NCBI RefSeq assembly: GCF_900091445.1
Contig: NZ_LT607733.1
Coordinates: forward strand, 682,001-746,000
Direction of reading: 5' to 3'
DNA from: Micromonospora echinofusca
GTDB taxonomy: Bacteria > Actinomycetota > Actinomycetes > Mycobacteriales > Micromonosporaceae
Length of the DNA stretch: 64,000 nucleotides
Each line of letters starts with the position of its first letter. Position 1 is the stretch's first letter. Made by a program: the position numbers and the translations under genes. Shown in pieces: positions 55,518-63,033 of the stretch. A model generated the notes under the pieces. That model searched no databases. It had not been told where the DNA came from and saw only the letters and a program-made list of their open reading frames with translations.

Positions 55518-57869
55518 TCAGTCCTTGTCGACGACCACCTTGCTCGGCTTGGCGCTGCGCTCGTCGGTGGTCGGCTTGGCCGGGCGCTTGCCGTTCTCGC
55601 CCGTGCTGGTGATCTTCGTCGGGGTCGCGCCCCGGCCGCCCTCGCCGGGTACCGCCGCCACGGTCGGCTCTCCGTCCACGCCGGCACTGGCCGTGCCCCC
55701 GTCGACGGTGGTCACGGTGGCGACCTTGCCGTTGGTCGGCTGCCCGGTGTCCGCCGGCTCGATCCGGCCCTTGGCCGGCTGCCCGGCATCCTCGGGCTCC
55801 ACCTTGCCGGCAGCGGGCTTCTCACCCGAGGAGGACGCGCCCTCCGCGGCGCCCGTCGTCCCGGCGCCCGCACCGACCGGGGCCTTGTCCGTCGTGCCCG
55901 CACCGACCGGGGCCTTGTCCGCACCGACCGGGGCCTTGTCCGCACCGACCGGGGCCTTGTCCGCACCGACCGGGGCCTTGTCCGCGCCGACCGGGGCCTT
56001 GTCCGCCGCGCCCGCGCCCGCCTTGGCCTTGTCCGCGCCGACCGGGACAGCGCCCGCACCGACCGGGGCCTTGTCGGCGGCGTCCCCGCCGGCCGGGGCC
56101 GCCTCCGCCGAGGCCTTGGCCGCGTCGGGACGGGGCCTGCCGCCGTTCGCCGTGGCCGGCGAAGGCTTGCCGCCCGCCACGACCGGGGCGACGGCGCCGT
56201 CCGCTCCGCCCGGCCGGTCGGCCGCGCCGAGTACGCCCAACCGCAGCTCCGCCACCTGGCGCTGGAGCTCGTCGGACTCCTGCCGGGACTTCCAGGTCTC
56301 CTGCCGCAGGTCGGCCAGCTCCTGCTGGGCCTGGGCGATCTCCAGCATCACCTGGGCGAGCTGCTGGCGGCTCGCGGCGGCCTCCTGTTGGGTGGCGGCG
56401 AGATGCTGCTGGGTGGTGGCCAGGTGCTGCTGGGTCGTGGCCGCGTACTCCTCGAACTGCCGGCGCGACGTCGCCGCGTGCTCGTCGGCCCTGCGGCGCT
56501 TCTCGGCCGCCTCCGACTCGGCCCGGCCGAGCAGCGCCGCGGCCTCCTCCTCGGCCCGCTGGCGCATCGTCAGGGCGTCCTGCTCGGCGGCCTGGCGGAC
56601 GGTGGCGGCACCCTGCTCGATCTCGTTCCGGCGGGCGGTGTACTCCGTCTCCAGGGCGGTGCGGCGCGCCTCGAACTCCGACTCCAGCTCGTCGTGCCGG
56701 CTCGTGTGCTGCTTGTCCAGCTCGGCGAGACGGGTCTTGTACTGCTTCTCCAACTCGTCGCGGCGTGCGGTGAACTCCTGCTCGGCCGTCGCGCGGCGCT
56801 GGGTCAGCTCGCGGTCCGCGGCCTCGCGCCGGTTGTTGACCTCCTGCTCCACCCCGGCCCGCCAGGCGCCCAGCTCCTGCTGCGTCTGGGCCCGGGCGTG
56901 CTGCACGTACGCCTCGGTCTCGGTGCGCATCCGCTGCACGTAGGCCTCGGTCTCGGCGCGGTTGCGCTTGGCGGTCTCGGCCGCCTGCGTGGTGAGCCGC
57001 TCCGCCTCCTGGCGGGCCTTCTCCCGGGTGGCCCGCCCGGCGTCGGCGGCGTCGTCGATGATCTGCTTGGCGTCGCGCTGCGCCTTGGCGTGGGTGGCCC
57101 GGCCGGCCTCGGTGGCCTGGTCGACCAGGCGCTTGGCCTCCTGCTGGGCCTTGGCGTGCACCTCCTTGGCGGCCTCGCGCAGCTGGGTGGCCTCCTGCTG
57201 GGCCTTGGCGTGCACCTCCTTGGCCGCCTCGCGCAGCTTGGTCGCCTCCTGCTGGGCCCGCTGGTGGATCTCCTTCGCCGCGTCCCGCAGCTGGGTGGCC
57301 TCCTGCTGGGCCTTGGCCAGCGCGTCCTGGGCGGCCTTGCGCAGCCGGGCGGCCTCCTCCTTGGCCGCCCTGACCGCGGCGTCCGCCTCGGCCCTGCGGG
57401 CGGCGCTGTGCCGCTCCTCCTCCGTCCGGCGGGCGGCCAACGCGATCTCGAAGTCCTTGAGGGCAGTGGCGGCCTGCTCGCGGGCCTCGTCCACGATGTG
57501 CTCGGCGGCGGCCCGGCGAGCTTCGATCTCCTCGTTGGCGGCGGCCAGGATCGCGTCGGCCTGCTCCTCGGCGATGGTGAGGATCTGCTCGACCCGCGGG
57601 CCCAGGTGCCGGTAGGAGACGTTCTCCAACGCCCCGGACGACTTGCGCGCCTGGGCGAGGTCGCGTTGGAGCACCTCGACCTGGCCGGCCAGCTTGTGGA
57701 TCTGTGTGTAGGCCTGTTCCCGCTCGGCCGCCAAGGCCGCGATCTCGTGCTCCGCGCGAGCGACGTACCGGTCGACCTGTCGTTTCTCGTACCCCCGCAG
57801 AGCGGACTCGAAGCTGGGCTCCGTGGTCACGTCCCCGCCGAGAGCGAACAGTTCCTCGCCGTGCGACAT
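55518..57869 (-). CDS. Long coiled-coil polarity protein (Scy-like, DivIVA-type N-terminus)
   Basis: A 783-residue cytoskeletal-type protein. The N-terminus has a DivIVA-like membrane-targeting motif FESALRGYEKRQVDRYVARAE (about 19-39). From about 45 to 555 the sequence is an almost unbroken Ala/Glu/Gln/Arg coiled coil with repeated units such as QQEATQLREAAKEVHAKA. The last 230 residues are low-complexity, with five ADKAPVG repeats. Position next to a second, shorter coiled-coil gene and near mce/thiolase matches what I recall of the scy-filP locus of Streptomyces, where the two proteins organise the growing tip. Orthology is inferred. ATG 57869 is the first codon of the conserved start (MSHGEELFALG). 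Confidence 0.8.
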   Translation of the reverse strand: MSHGEELFALGGDVTTEPSFESALRGYEKRQVDRYVARAEHEIAALAAEREQAYTQIHKLAGQVEVLQRDLAQARKSSGALENVSYRHLGPRVEQILTIAEEQADAILAAANEEIEARRAAAEHIVDEAREQAATALKDFEIALAARRTEEERHSAARRAEADAAVRAAKEEAARLRKAAQDALAKAQQEATQLRDAAKEIHQRAQQEATKLREAAKEVHAKAQQEATQLREAAKEVHAKAQQEAKRLVDQATEAGRATHAKAQRDAKQIIDDAADAGRATREKARQEAERLTTQAAETAKRNRAETEAYVQRMRTETEAYVQHARAQTQQELGAWRAGVEQEVNNRREAADRELTQRRATAEQEFTARRDELEKQYKTRLAELDKQHTSRHDELESEFEARRTALETEYTARRNEIEQGAATVRQAAEQDALTMRQRAEEEAAALLGRAESEAAEKRRRADEHAATSRRQFEEYAATTQQHLATTQQHLAATQQEAAASRQQLAQVMLEIAQAQQELADLRQETWKSRQESDELQRQVAELRLGVLGAADRPGGADGAVAPVVAGGKPSPATANGGRPRPDAAKASAEAAPAGGDAADKAPVGAGAVPVGADKAKAGAGAADKAPVGADKAPVGADKAPVGADKAPVGADKAPVGAGTTDKAPVGAGAGTTGAAEGASSSGEKPAAGKVEPEDAGQPAKGRIEPADTGQPTNGKVATVTTVDGGTASAGVDGEPTVAAVPGEGGRGATPTKITSTGENGKRPAKPTTDERSAKPSKVVVDKD
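55900..56004 (-). repeat. Five 21-base tandem repeats (ADKAPVG)
   Basis: Five consecutive 21-base units starting at 55900, 55921, 55942, 55963 and 55984 are identical apart from one base (gcgcc for gcacc in the last). They encode ADKAPVG. Related single units flank the array on both sides. Confidence 0.9.
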
Positions 57870-57978
57870 GCCCCCATCCTCACACGCCTCCAGTCCGGCT
57901 GGGGCGATACGGACGCCCCGGATAGGACCTACTTCACTGCCGACACGCCCGGGCGATTCGCCTGGCGCGAAAAAGCGT

Positions 57979-58021
57979 ACGGCGCGGGGCGCACCGGTCA
58001 CCCGGTGTCACCCCGCGCCGT
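57979..58021 (-). terminator. Intrinsic terminator between the two coiled-coil genes
   Basis: Outer 11-bp stem ACGGCGCGGGG/CCCCGCGCCGT (57979-57989 with 58011-58021) encloses a CACCGG/CCGGTG stem. Read on the minus strand it is followed by ACGCTTTTTCG, a real U-tract. It ends the transcript of the 58055-59317 gene before the longer coiled-coil gene starts. Confidence 0.88.
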
Positions 58022-58054
58022 CGATCATGCCCCGGTCGGGTGGGTCGGTCTGGG

Positions 58055-59317
58055 TCAGTTGGACGTCTCCGCGGTCACCCGCTCGTCGGTGCTGTCGGCC
58101 TTCTTCGCCTCCGGCTTGGGTTGCGCGGCGGGCGGCGTGGCGGGCACGCCCGGCACGATGCCGGCGAGACCGGAGAGCATCTGGCCGAGCTGCGAGGTGA
58201 CGGCGTCCTTCTGCCGGGTGAGGTCCTCGACCTCGCGGCGGGCCGCCTGGGTGGTCAGCTCGGCCTCGGTGCGCGCCTCGGTGAGCAGGCGGTTGGCCTC
58301 GGCCTTCGCCTCGGTGAGCGTCTTGTCGGCCAGCGCCTTGGCCTTGTCGACCGTCTCGTTGGCGGTGCGCTCGGACTCGACCCGGCGGGCCTCGGCGCGC
58401 TGCTCGATCTCCTTGGCCCGCTCCTGCGCGGCGTGGGCGCGCTGCTCGGCCTCGCTGACCAGCTTCTGGGTCTGGGCGACCTGCGCGGCGTGCCGCTCGG
58501 ACTCCTCGCGCTCGGCCTTCTCCCGGCGCTCGGCGAGCTGGAGTTCGAGGGCCTGGAGGTCCTTGTCGCGCTTGTCGCGGGCGTCGGTGAGCAGCTTGGT
58601 CGCCTCGGCGCGCTTCTCCTCGGCCTCGCGGGCGGCCTTCGCCCGCTGCTGGGTGATCTCCCGCTCGGCGGTGGCCCGCAGGGTGGCGACCTCACGCTCG
58701 ACGGTGGACTTCAGCTCGGCGACCTCGTGGGCGGTCACCGTACGCAGCTGCTTGGTCTCCCGGTCGGCGTCGGCGCGCAGCGTGTCGGCCTCGCGACGGG
58801 CCTGGACGCGGACCTCGGCGGCCTCGCGCTCGGCGGCGGTGCGGACGCTGCCGGCCTCCCGCTCGGCGTTGGCCTTCATGGCCGCCGCCTCGGCGCGCGC
58901 CTTGTCGGTGATCTCGCGCGCCTCGAGGCGGGCGGCGGAGAGGATGCCCTCCGACTCCCGCTTGGCCTCGTTGCGGTGGTCGTTGGCCTGCTCCTCGGCC
59001 AGCCGGAGGATCTGCTCGACGCGGGTGCCGAGGCCCGAGAGGGTGGGCCGGCTGTTCTCCTCGAGCTGCTTGTTGGTCTCGGCGAGCTTCTGCTCCAGCG
59101 CGCTCATGCGCTGCTCGGCCTGGCGCAGGCGGCGCTGGGCGTCGTTCATCCGCTGCTCGGCCTCGGCGCGGGCCTGCTCGGACTGGGTCAGCGCGGCCGT
59201 CATCCGGCCGATGAAGTCATCGACCTGATGGGTGTTGTAGCCGCGCAGGCCAACGGTGAAATCGGGCTGCGAGTTCGCGTTATCGAAGAACGCAAGAGGG
59301 GAGGACTGCTGGGGCAT
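58055..59317 (-). CDS. Coiled-coil intermediate-filament-like protein (FilP-like, DivIVA-type N-terminus)
   Basis: A 420-residue protein. It starts with a DivIVA-type segment FTVGLRGYNTHQVDDFIGRMTAAL (about 19-42). A continuous coiled coil runs from about 45 to 375 with heptads rich in Ala, Glu, Arg and Lys (RAEAEQRMNDAQRRLRQAEQ onward), and a short Pro/Lys tail ends it. Its neighbour on the same strand is the longer coiled-coil protein, matching the FilP/Scy arrangement of Streptomyces, where FilP forms filaments near the pole. ATG 59317 has no good ribosome-binding site; TATGTC lies shortly upstream and may be the -10 of a nearly leaderless mRNA. Confidence 0.8.
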   Translation of the reverse strand: MPQQSSPLAFFDNANSQPDFTVGLRGYNTHQVDDFIGRMTAALTQSEQARAEAEQRMNDAQRRLRQAEQRMSALEQKLAETNKQLEENSRPTLSGLGTRVEQILRLAEEQANDHRNEAKRESEGILSAARLEAREITDKARAEAAAMKANAEREAGSVRTAAEREAAEVRVQARREADTLRADADRETKQLRTVTAHEVAELKSTVEREVATLRATAEREITQQRAKAAREAEEKRAEATKLLTDARDKRDKDLQALELQLAERREKAEREESERHAAQVAQTQKLVSEAEQRAHAAQERAKEIEQRAEARRVESERTANETVDKAKALADKTLTEAKAEANRLLTEARTEAELTTQAARREVEDLTRQKDAVTSQLGQMLSGLAGIVPGVPATPPAAQPKPEAKKADSTDERVTAETSN

Positions 59318-59454
59318 TGGGACATACTCGCAGACCCCCCAGGGTGCTTCGCAAGAGCGGTCCCGAGCTTTCGTGTCCTCTTTACATGGTCAACTACAGC
59401 TCCGTCCATGGCGGGACGGATCGCCGATCTTGGCAGGTCCCGGGCGGGTCGGAC

Positions 59455-59494
59455 GGCACGGAGCGTGACAGGGGAGAGGGCACGGAGCGTGACA
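59455..59494. repeat. 16-base direct repeat beside the ccr terminator
   Basis: GGCACGGAGCGTGACA at 59455-59470 and again at 59479-59494, separated by 8 bases. Could be a binding site pair or a duplication. Confidence 0.75.
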
Positions 59495-59498
59495 TGGA

Positions 59499-59529
59499 AA
59501 AGGGCCGCGGGAGTACCCCGCGGCCCTTT
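59499..59529 (-). terminator. Intrinsic terminator of ccr
   Basis: Perfect 13-bp stem AAAGGGCCGCGGG/CCCGCGGCCCTTT with a 5-nt loop. Read on the minus strand it ends in TTTT. It lies about 100 bases past the ccr stop. Confidence 0.85.
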
Positions 59530-59627
59530 GTCGCGCGATGGTCCGCATCACTCGAATGAGTGTCCGACACCCGGCGGAAAGGCAATCGCCGTTCACCGCA
59601 ATGGTCGGCCCCGCCTCATCCGCCGGG

Positions 59628-60983
59628 TCAGTGGCCCCGGAACCGGTTGATCGCGTCCTCGTGCCGGGAGCGGAGTTCGCGGTCGCGTACGCCGAGGCCG
59701 TCCGACGGGGCGAGGCAGCGGACGCCGACCTTGCCCTGGTGCGCGTTGCGGTGCACCTCGTACGCGGCCTGGCCGGTCTGCTCCAGCGCGTAGGTCTTCG
59801 ACACGGTGGGGTGGACCCTGCCCAACGCCACCAGCCGGTTGGCCTCCCACGCCTCGCGGTAGTTGGCGAAGTGGCTGCCGATGATCCGCTTCAGATGCAT
59901 CCAGAGGTAGCGGTTGTCGTACTGGTGCAGGAAGCCGCTGGTGGAGGCGCAGGTGACGATGGTGCCGCCCTTCTTGGCCACGTAGACGCTGGCGCCGAAG
60001 GTCTCCCGGCCGGGGTGCTCGAAGACGATGTCCGGGTCCTCGCCGCCGGTCAGCTCGCGGATGCGCTCGCCGAAGCGGCGCCACTCGTCCTGGTCCTGGG
60101 TCTGCTCGTCCTTCCAGAAGCGGAAGCCCTCGGCGGTGCGGTCGATCACCAGCTCGGCGCCCATCTTCCGGCACAGCTCCGCCTTCTCCGGCGAGGAGAC
60201 CACGCAGACCGGGATCGCACCGCCGTTGAGCGCCATCTGGGTGGCGTAGCCGCCCAGGCCGCCGGAGGCGCCCCAGATCAGCACCACGTCGCCCTGCTTC
60301 ATGTTCGCCCCGTGGTGCGACACCAGCTGCCGGTACGCCGTCGAGTTGACCAGCCCGGGGCTGGCCGCCTCCTCCCAGCTCAGGTGGCGCGGCTTGGGCA
60401 TCAGCTGGTTGGCCTTGACCACGCACAGCTCGGCCAGGCCGCCGAAGTTGGTCTCGAAGCCCCAGATCCGCTGCTGCGGATCCAGCATGGTGTCGTCGTG
60501 CCCGGCCGCGTCCTCCAGCTCCACGGAGAGGCAGTGCGCGACGACCTCGTCGCCGGCCTTCCACTTCGTCACCCCGGGCCCGGTGCGCAGCACCACGCCG
60601 GCGGCGTCGGAGCCCACCACGTGGTACGGCAGGTCGTGCCGGCGGGTCAGCTCGGAGAGCCGGCCGTAGCGCTGGAGGAACTTGAAGGTCGGCAGCGGCT
60701 CGAAGATGCTGGTCCAGACCGTGTTGTAGTTGATCGCGCTGGCCATCACCGCGACCAGCGCCTCGCCCGGCCCCAGCTCCGGCGTCGGCACCTCCTGCAC
60801 GTGCAGCGCCTTGCGCGGGTCCTTGTCCCGGGTGGCCAGGCCGTCGAACATCCGGGTCTCGTCGGCGCGCACCACCACGCCGCGGTACGTCTCGGGTACC
60901 GGCAGGCCGGCGATCCCGGCGAGTTCCCGTGCGGGTTGGTCGGATCCCTCCGCCCCCATGATCGCTTCGAGGATGTCCTGCAC
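59628..60983 (-). CDS. ccr: Crotonyl-CoA carboxylase/reductase
   Basis: NADPH-dependent reductive carboxylation of crotonyl-CoA to ethylmalonyl-CoA, the hallmark step of the ethylmalonyl-CoA pathway and a source of polyketide extender units. The 451-residue MDR-family protein has AINYNTVWTSIFEPLPTF, HVVGSDAAGVV, the cofactor loop IWGASGGLGGYATQ, GFETNFGGLAELCVV and IIGSHFANYREAWEAN. The Asn, Phe-Glu and His reported as the CO2 site in characterised Ccr enzymes (N81, F170/E171, H365 of the Kitasatospora enzyme) appear conserved in these motifs. GTG 60983 follows GGGAGG by 5-6 bases. A pathway operator candidate lies 134 bases upstream. Confidence 0.94.
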   Translation of the reverse strand: MQDILEAIMGAEGSDQPARELAGIAGLPVPETYRGVVVRADETRMFDGLATRDKDPRKALHVQEVPTPELGPGEALVAVMASAINYNTVWTSIFEPLPTFKFLQRYGRLSELTRRHDLPYHVVGSDAAGVVLRTGPGVTKWKAGDEVVAHCLSVELEDAAGHDDTMLDPQQRIWGFETNFGGLAELCVVKANQLMPKPRHLSWEEAASPGLVNSTAYRQLVSHHGANMKQGDVVLIWGASGGLGGYATQMALNGGAIPVCVVSSPEKAELCRKMGAELVIDRTAEGFRFWKDEQTQDQDEWRRFGERIRELTGGEDPDIVFEHPGRETFGASVYVAKKGGTIVTCASTSGFLHQYDNRYLWMHLKRIIGSHFANYREAWEANRLVALGRVHPTVSKTYALEQTGQAAYEVHRNAHQGKVGVRCLAPSDGLGVRDRELRSRHEDAINRFRGH

Positions 60984-61229
60984 GTCGACCTCCCGTTCGT
61001 CCGCACCCCGCCCACGCGGGCCTGGGTGCTGCCATCGTCGGCGCCGGTGCGGCCGACCGCCATGTCGGTGTCCGACACAACCGGCACCGGCCGCGCTCCT
61101 GTGGGCCGGGACGTTACTGAACAGTAGCTAGGGCCGGAAGTCCTCTGTGAAAAACTGCATTGGCCGATGAGTGGAGGTGTCCGGGCGGTGGTGGAACCAT
61201 GCAGCGGCGCGCTCGGCGGGGCGGTGGGC
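60984..61229. promoter_or_regulatory. Upstream region of ccr
   Basis: About 250 bases, no gene. On the minus strand a promoter may be TTCACA (61146-61151), 19-bp spacer, TACTGT (61121-61126). This -10 lies within the shared 16-bp motif at 61117-61132. The resulting leader to GTG 60983 would be about 130 bases and shows no strong hairpin to me. Confidence 0.45.
61117..61132. promoter_or_regulatory. Putative pathway operator upstream of ccr
   Basis: CTGAACAGTAGCTAGG, a member of the shared 16-bp motif, with an overlapping perfect palindrome TACTGTTCAGTA on the minus strand. It covers the candidate -10 box of ccr. Confidence 0.52.
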
Positions 61230-61260
61230 GCCGGCCCCCGCCCAGGTGACGGGGGCCGGC
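61230..61260 (-). terminator. Terminator of the epimerase gene
   Basis: Perfect 11-bp stem GCCGGCCCCCG/CGGGGGCCGGC with a 9-nt loop, 8 bases past the stop of the minus-strand gene at 61268. Confidence 0.82.
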
Positions 61261-61267
61261 GGCGGGG

Positions 61268-61741
61268 TCAGTGCCCGGCGGCGGGCTCGACGAGTTCGAC
61301 CAGCACTCCGCCGGCGTCCTTCGGGTGGACGAAGTTGACGCGCGAGTTGGCGGTGCCGCGCTTCGGGGTGTCGTAGAGCAGCTTCACGCCCCGCTCGCGC
61401 AGCTTCGCGCAGGCGACGTCGATGTCCGCCACGGTGTACGCCACCTGCTGCACGCCCGGGCCCTTCTTGTCGAGGAACTTGGCGATGGTCGATTCCGGGC
61501 TCAGCGGGGCGAGCAGTTGCACGCAGCCGCCCTCGGCGTCCGGGCCCACGGCCAGCATCGCCTCGCGTACGCCCTGTTCGGCGTTCACCTCGGTGTGCAC
61601 GCAGCGCATCCCGAAGGTGCGCTGGTAGAAGTCGATCGCGGCGTCCAGGTCGGCGACGGCGACCCCGACGTGGTCGATGCGGCGCAGGCCGATGTCTGTG
61701 ACATAGTCGGCAGCGGTCTCGACGGGGGAGTTCTCAGCCAT
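61268..61741 (-). CDS. mce: Methylmalonyl-CoA / ethylmalonyl-CoA epimerase
   Basis: VOC-fold epimerase that converts the 2S and 2R forms of methylmalonyl-CoA and ethylmalonyl-CoA, 157 residues. The metal-binding His is in [14 protein letters not shown], with [13 protein letters not shown] in the second half and the final Glu in [10 protein letters not shown]. In the ethylmalonyl-CoA route it links Ccr to the B12 mutase. ATG 61741 has minus-strand CAGACT (61748-61753) 6 bases upstream, so the mRNA is probably leaderless. Divergent from the thiolase gene with 60 bases between starts and one operator candidate between them. Confidence 0.92.
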   Translation of the reverse strand: MAENSPVETAADYVTDIGLRRIDHVGVAVADLDAAIDFYQRTFGMRCVHTEVNAEQGVREAMLAVGPDAEGGCVQLLAPLSPESTIAKFLDKKGPGVQQVAYTVADIDVACAKLRERGVKLLYDTPKRGTANSRVNFVHPKDAGGVLVELVEPAAGH

Positions 61742-61747
61742 GGCGCT

Positions 61748-61753
61748 AGTCTG
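61748..61753 (-). promoter_or_regulatory. -10 box of a leaderless promoter (mce)
   Basis: Minus-strand CAGACT, 6 bases before ATG 61741; one mismatch to TANNNT. The operator candidate adjoins it. Confidence 0.5.
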
Positions 61754-61754
61754 A

Positions 61755-61770
61755 CCGAACAATCGTTAAG
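61755..61770. promoter_or_regulatory. Putative pathway operator shared by mce and the thiolase gene
   Basis: CCGAACAATCGTTAAG, a member of the shared 16-bp motif, located between the divergent genes. It lies one base from the mce -10 box and 31 bases before the thiolase ATG, so it could control both directions. Confidence 0.6.
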
Positions 61771-61801
61771 GCGTACAGGTCGGCACCCCTCGGAGGCAGG
61801 C

Positions 61802-63001
61802 ATGGCTTCGGTGATCGTCAGCGGCGCGCGGACCCCGATGGGGCGCCTGCTGGGCAACCTCAAGGACCTCCCGGCGACCCGGCTCGGTGGCGTCGCGATC
61901 AAGGCGGCGCTCGAGCGGGCCGGCGTCGCCCCCGAGCAGGTCCAGTACGTGATCATGGGGCAGGTGCTCCAGGCCGGCGCCGGGCAGATCCCGGCCCGCC
62001 AGGCGGCGGTCGAGGCCGGCATCCCGATGTCCGTGCCGGCGCTGACCGTCAACAAGGTCTGCCTCTCCGGCCTGGACGCGATCGCCCTGGCCGACCAGCT
62101 GATCCGCGCCGGCGAGTTCGACATCGTCGTCGCGGGCGGCATGGAGTCCATGACCAACGCCCCGCACCTGCTGTTGGGCCAGCGCGGCGGCTACAAGTAC
62201 GGCGACGTGGTGGTCAAGGACCACATGGCGCTCGACGGGCTCACCGACGCCTGGGACAGCTGTGCCATGGGGGAGTCCACCGAGCGGCACAACGCCCGGC
62301 ACGGCATCACCCGCGAGGAGCAGGACGCGTTCGCCGCGACCAGCCACCAGCGGGCCGCCGCCGCGCAGAAGAACGGCCACTTCTCCGAGGAGATCGCCCC
62401 GGTCGTCATCCCGCAGCGCAAGGGCGACCCGCTGGTGATCAGCGAGGACGAGGGGATCCGCCCGGACACCACCGCCGAGTCGCTGGCGAAGCTGCGCCCG
62501 GCGTTCGCCAAGGACGGCACGATCACCGCCGGCAGCTCCTCGCCGATCTCCGACGGCGCCGCCGCCGTGGTCGTCATGAGCAAGGCCAAGGCCAAGGAGC
62601 TGGGGCTGACCTGGCTGGCCGAGATCGGCGCGCACGGCAACGTCGCGGGCCCGGACAACTCCCTGCACTCGCAGCCGTCCAACGCGATCCAGCACGCGCT
62701 CAAGAAGGGCGGGCTCGGCATCGAGGACCTGGACCTGATCGAGATCAACGAGGCGTTCGCCCAGGTCGGCATCCAGTCCACCCGTGACCTCGGGGTCAGC
62801 CCGGACAAGGTCAACGTCAACGGCGGGGCGATCGCGCTGGGCCACCCGATCGGCATGTCCGGCGCCCGGCTGGTGCTCACCCTCGCCCTGGAGCTCAAGC
62901 GCCGGGGCGGCGGCACGGGCGCGGCGGCGCTCTGCGGCGGCGGCGGCCAGGGCGACGCCCTGATCATCCACGTCCCGGCCCCCGGCGAGAGCGGTCACTG
63001 A
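61802..63001 (+). CDS. Acetyl-CoA C-acetyltransferase (acetoacetyl-CoA thiolase)
   Basis: Biosynthetic-type thiolase condensing two acetyl-CoA to acetoacetyl-CoA, 399 residues. The acyl-accepting Cys87 is in [37 protein letters not shown] (catalytic His) and CGGGGQGDA (second Cys) are intact. It is the entry step to the ethylmalonyl-CoA route. ATG 61802 follows GGAGG by 5 bases. meaB starts 32 bases after its stop, so the two are probably one operon. Confidence 0.94.
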   Translation: MASVIVSGARTPMGRLLGNLKDLPATRLGGVAIKAALERAGVAPEQVQYVIMGQVLQAGAGQIPARQAAVEAGIPMSVPALTVNKVCLSGLDAIALADQLIRAGEFDIVVAGGMESMTNAPHLLLGQRGGYKYGDVVVKDHMALDGLTDAWDSCAMGESTERHNARHGITREEQDAFAATSHQRAAAAQKNGHFSEEIAPVVIPQRKGDPLVISEDEGIRPDTTAESLAKLRPAFAKDGTITAGSSSPISDGAAAVVVMSKAKAKELGLTWLAEIGAHGNVAGPDNSLHSQPSNAIQHALKKGGLGIEDLDLIEINEAFAQVGIQSTRDLGVSPDKVNVNGGAIALGHPIGMSGARLVLTLALELKRRGGGTGAAALCGGGGQGDALIIHVPAPGESGH

Positions 63002-63033
63002 CCGCGGTCCGGCCGACCCGTAGAGGCAGCACA

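Larger units (their letters stand above)
59318..59627. other. Intergenic region with repeats, promoter side of the FilP-like gene and ccr terminator
   Basis: About 310 bases without a gene. It holds a 16-base direct repeat GGCACGGAGCGTGACA at 59455-59470 and 59479-59494, the ccr terminator at 59499-59529, and a GATCTTGGCAGG at 59427-59438 that resembles one arm of the dispersed palindromic element. Confidence 0.6.
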
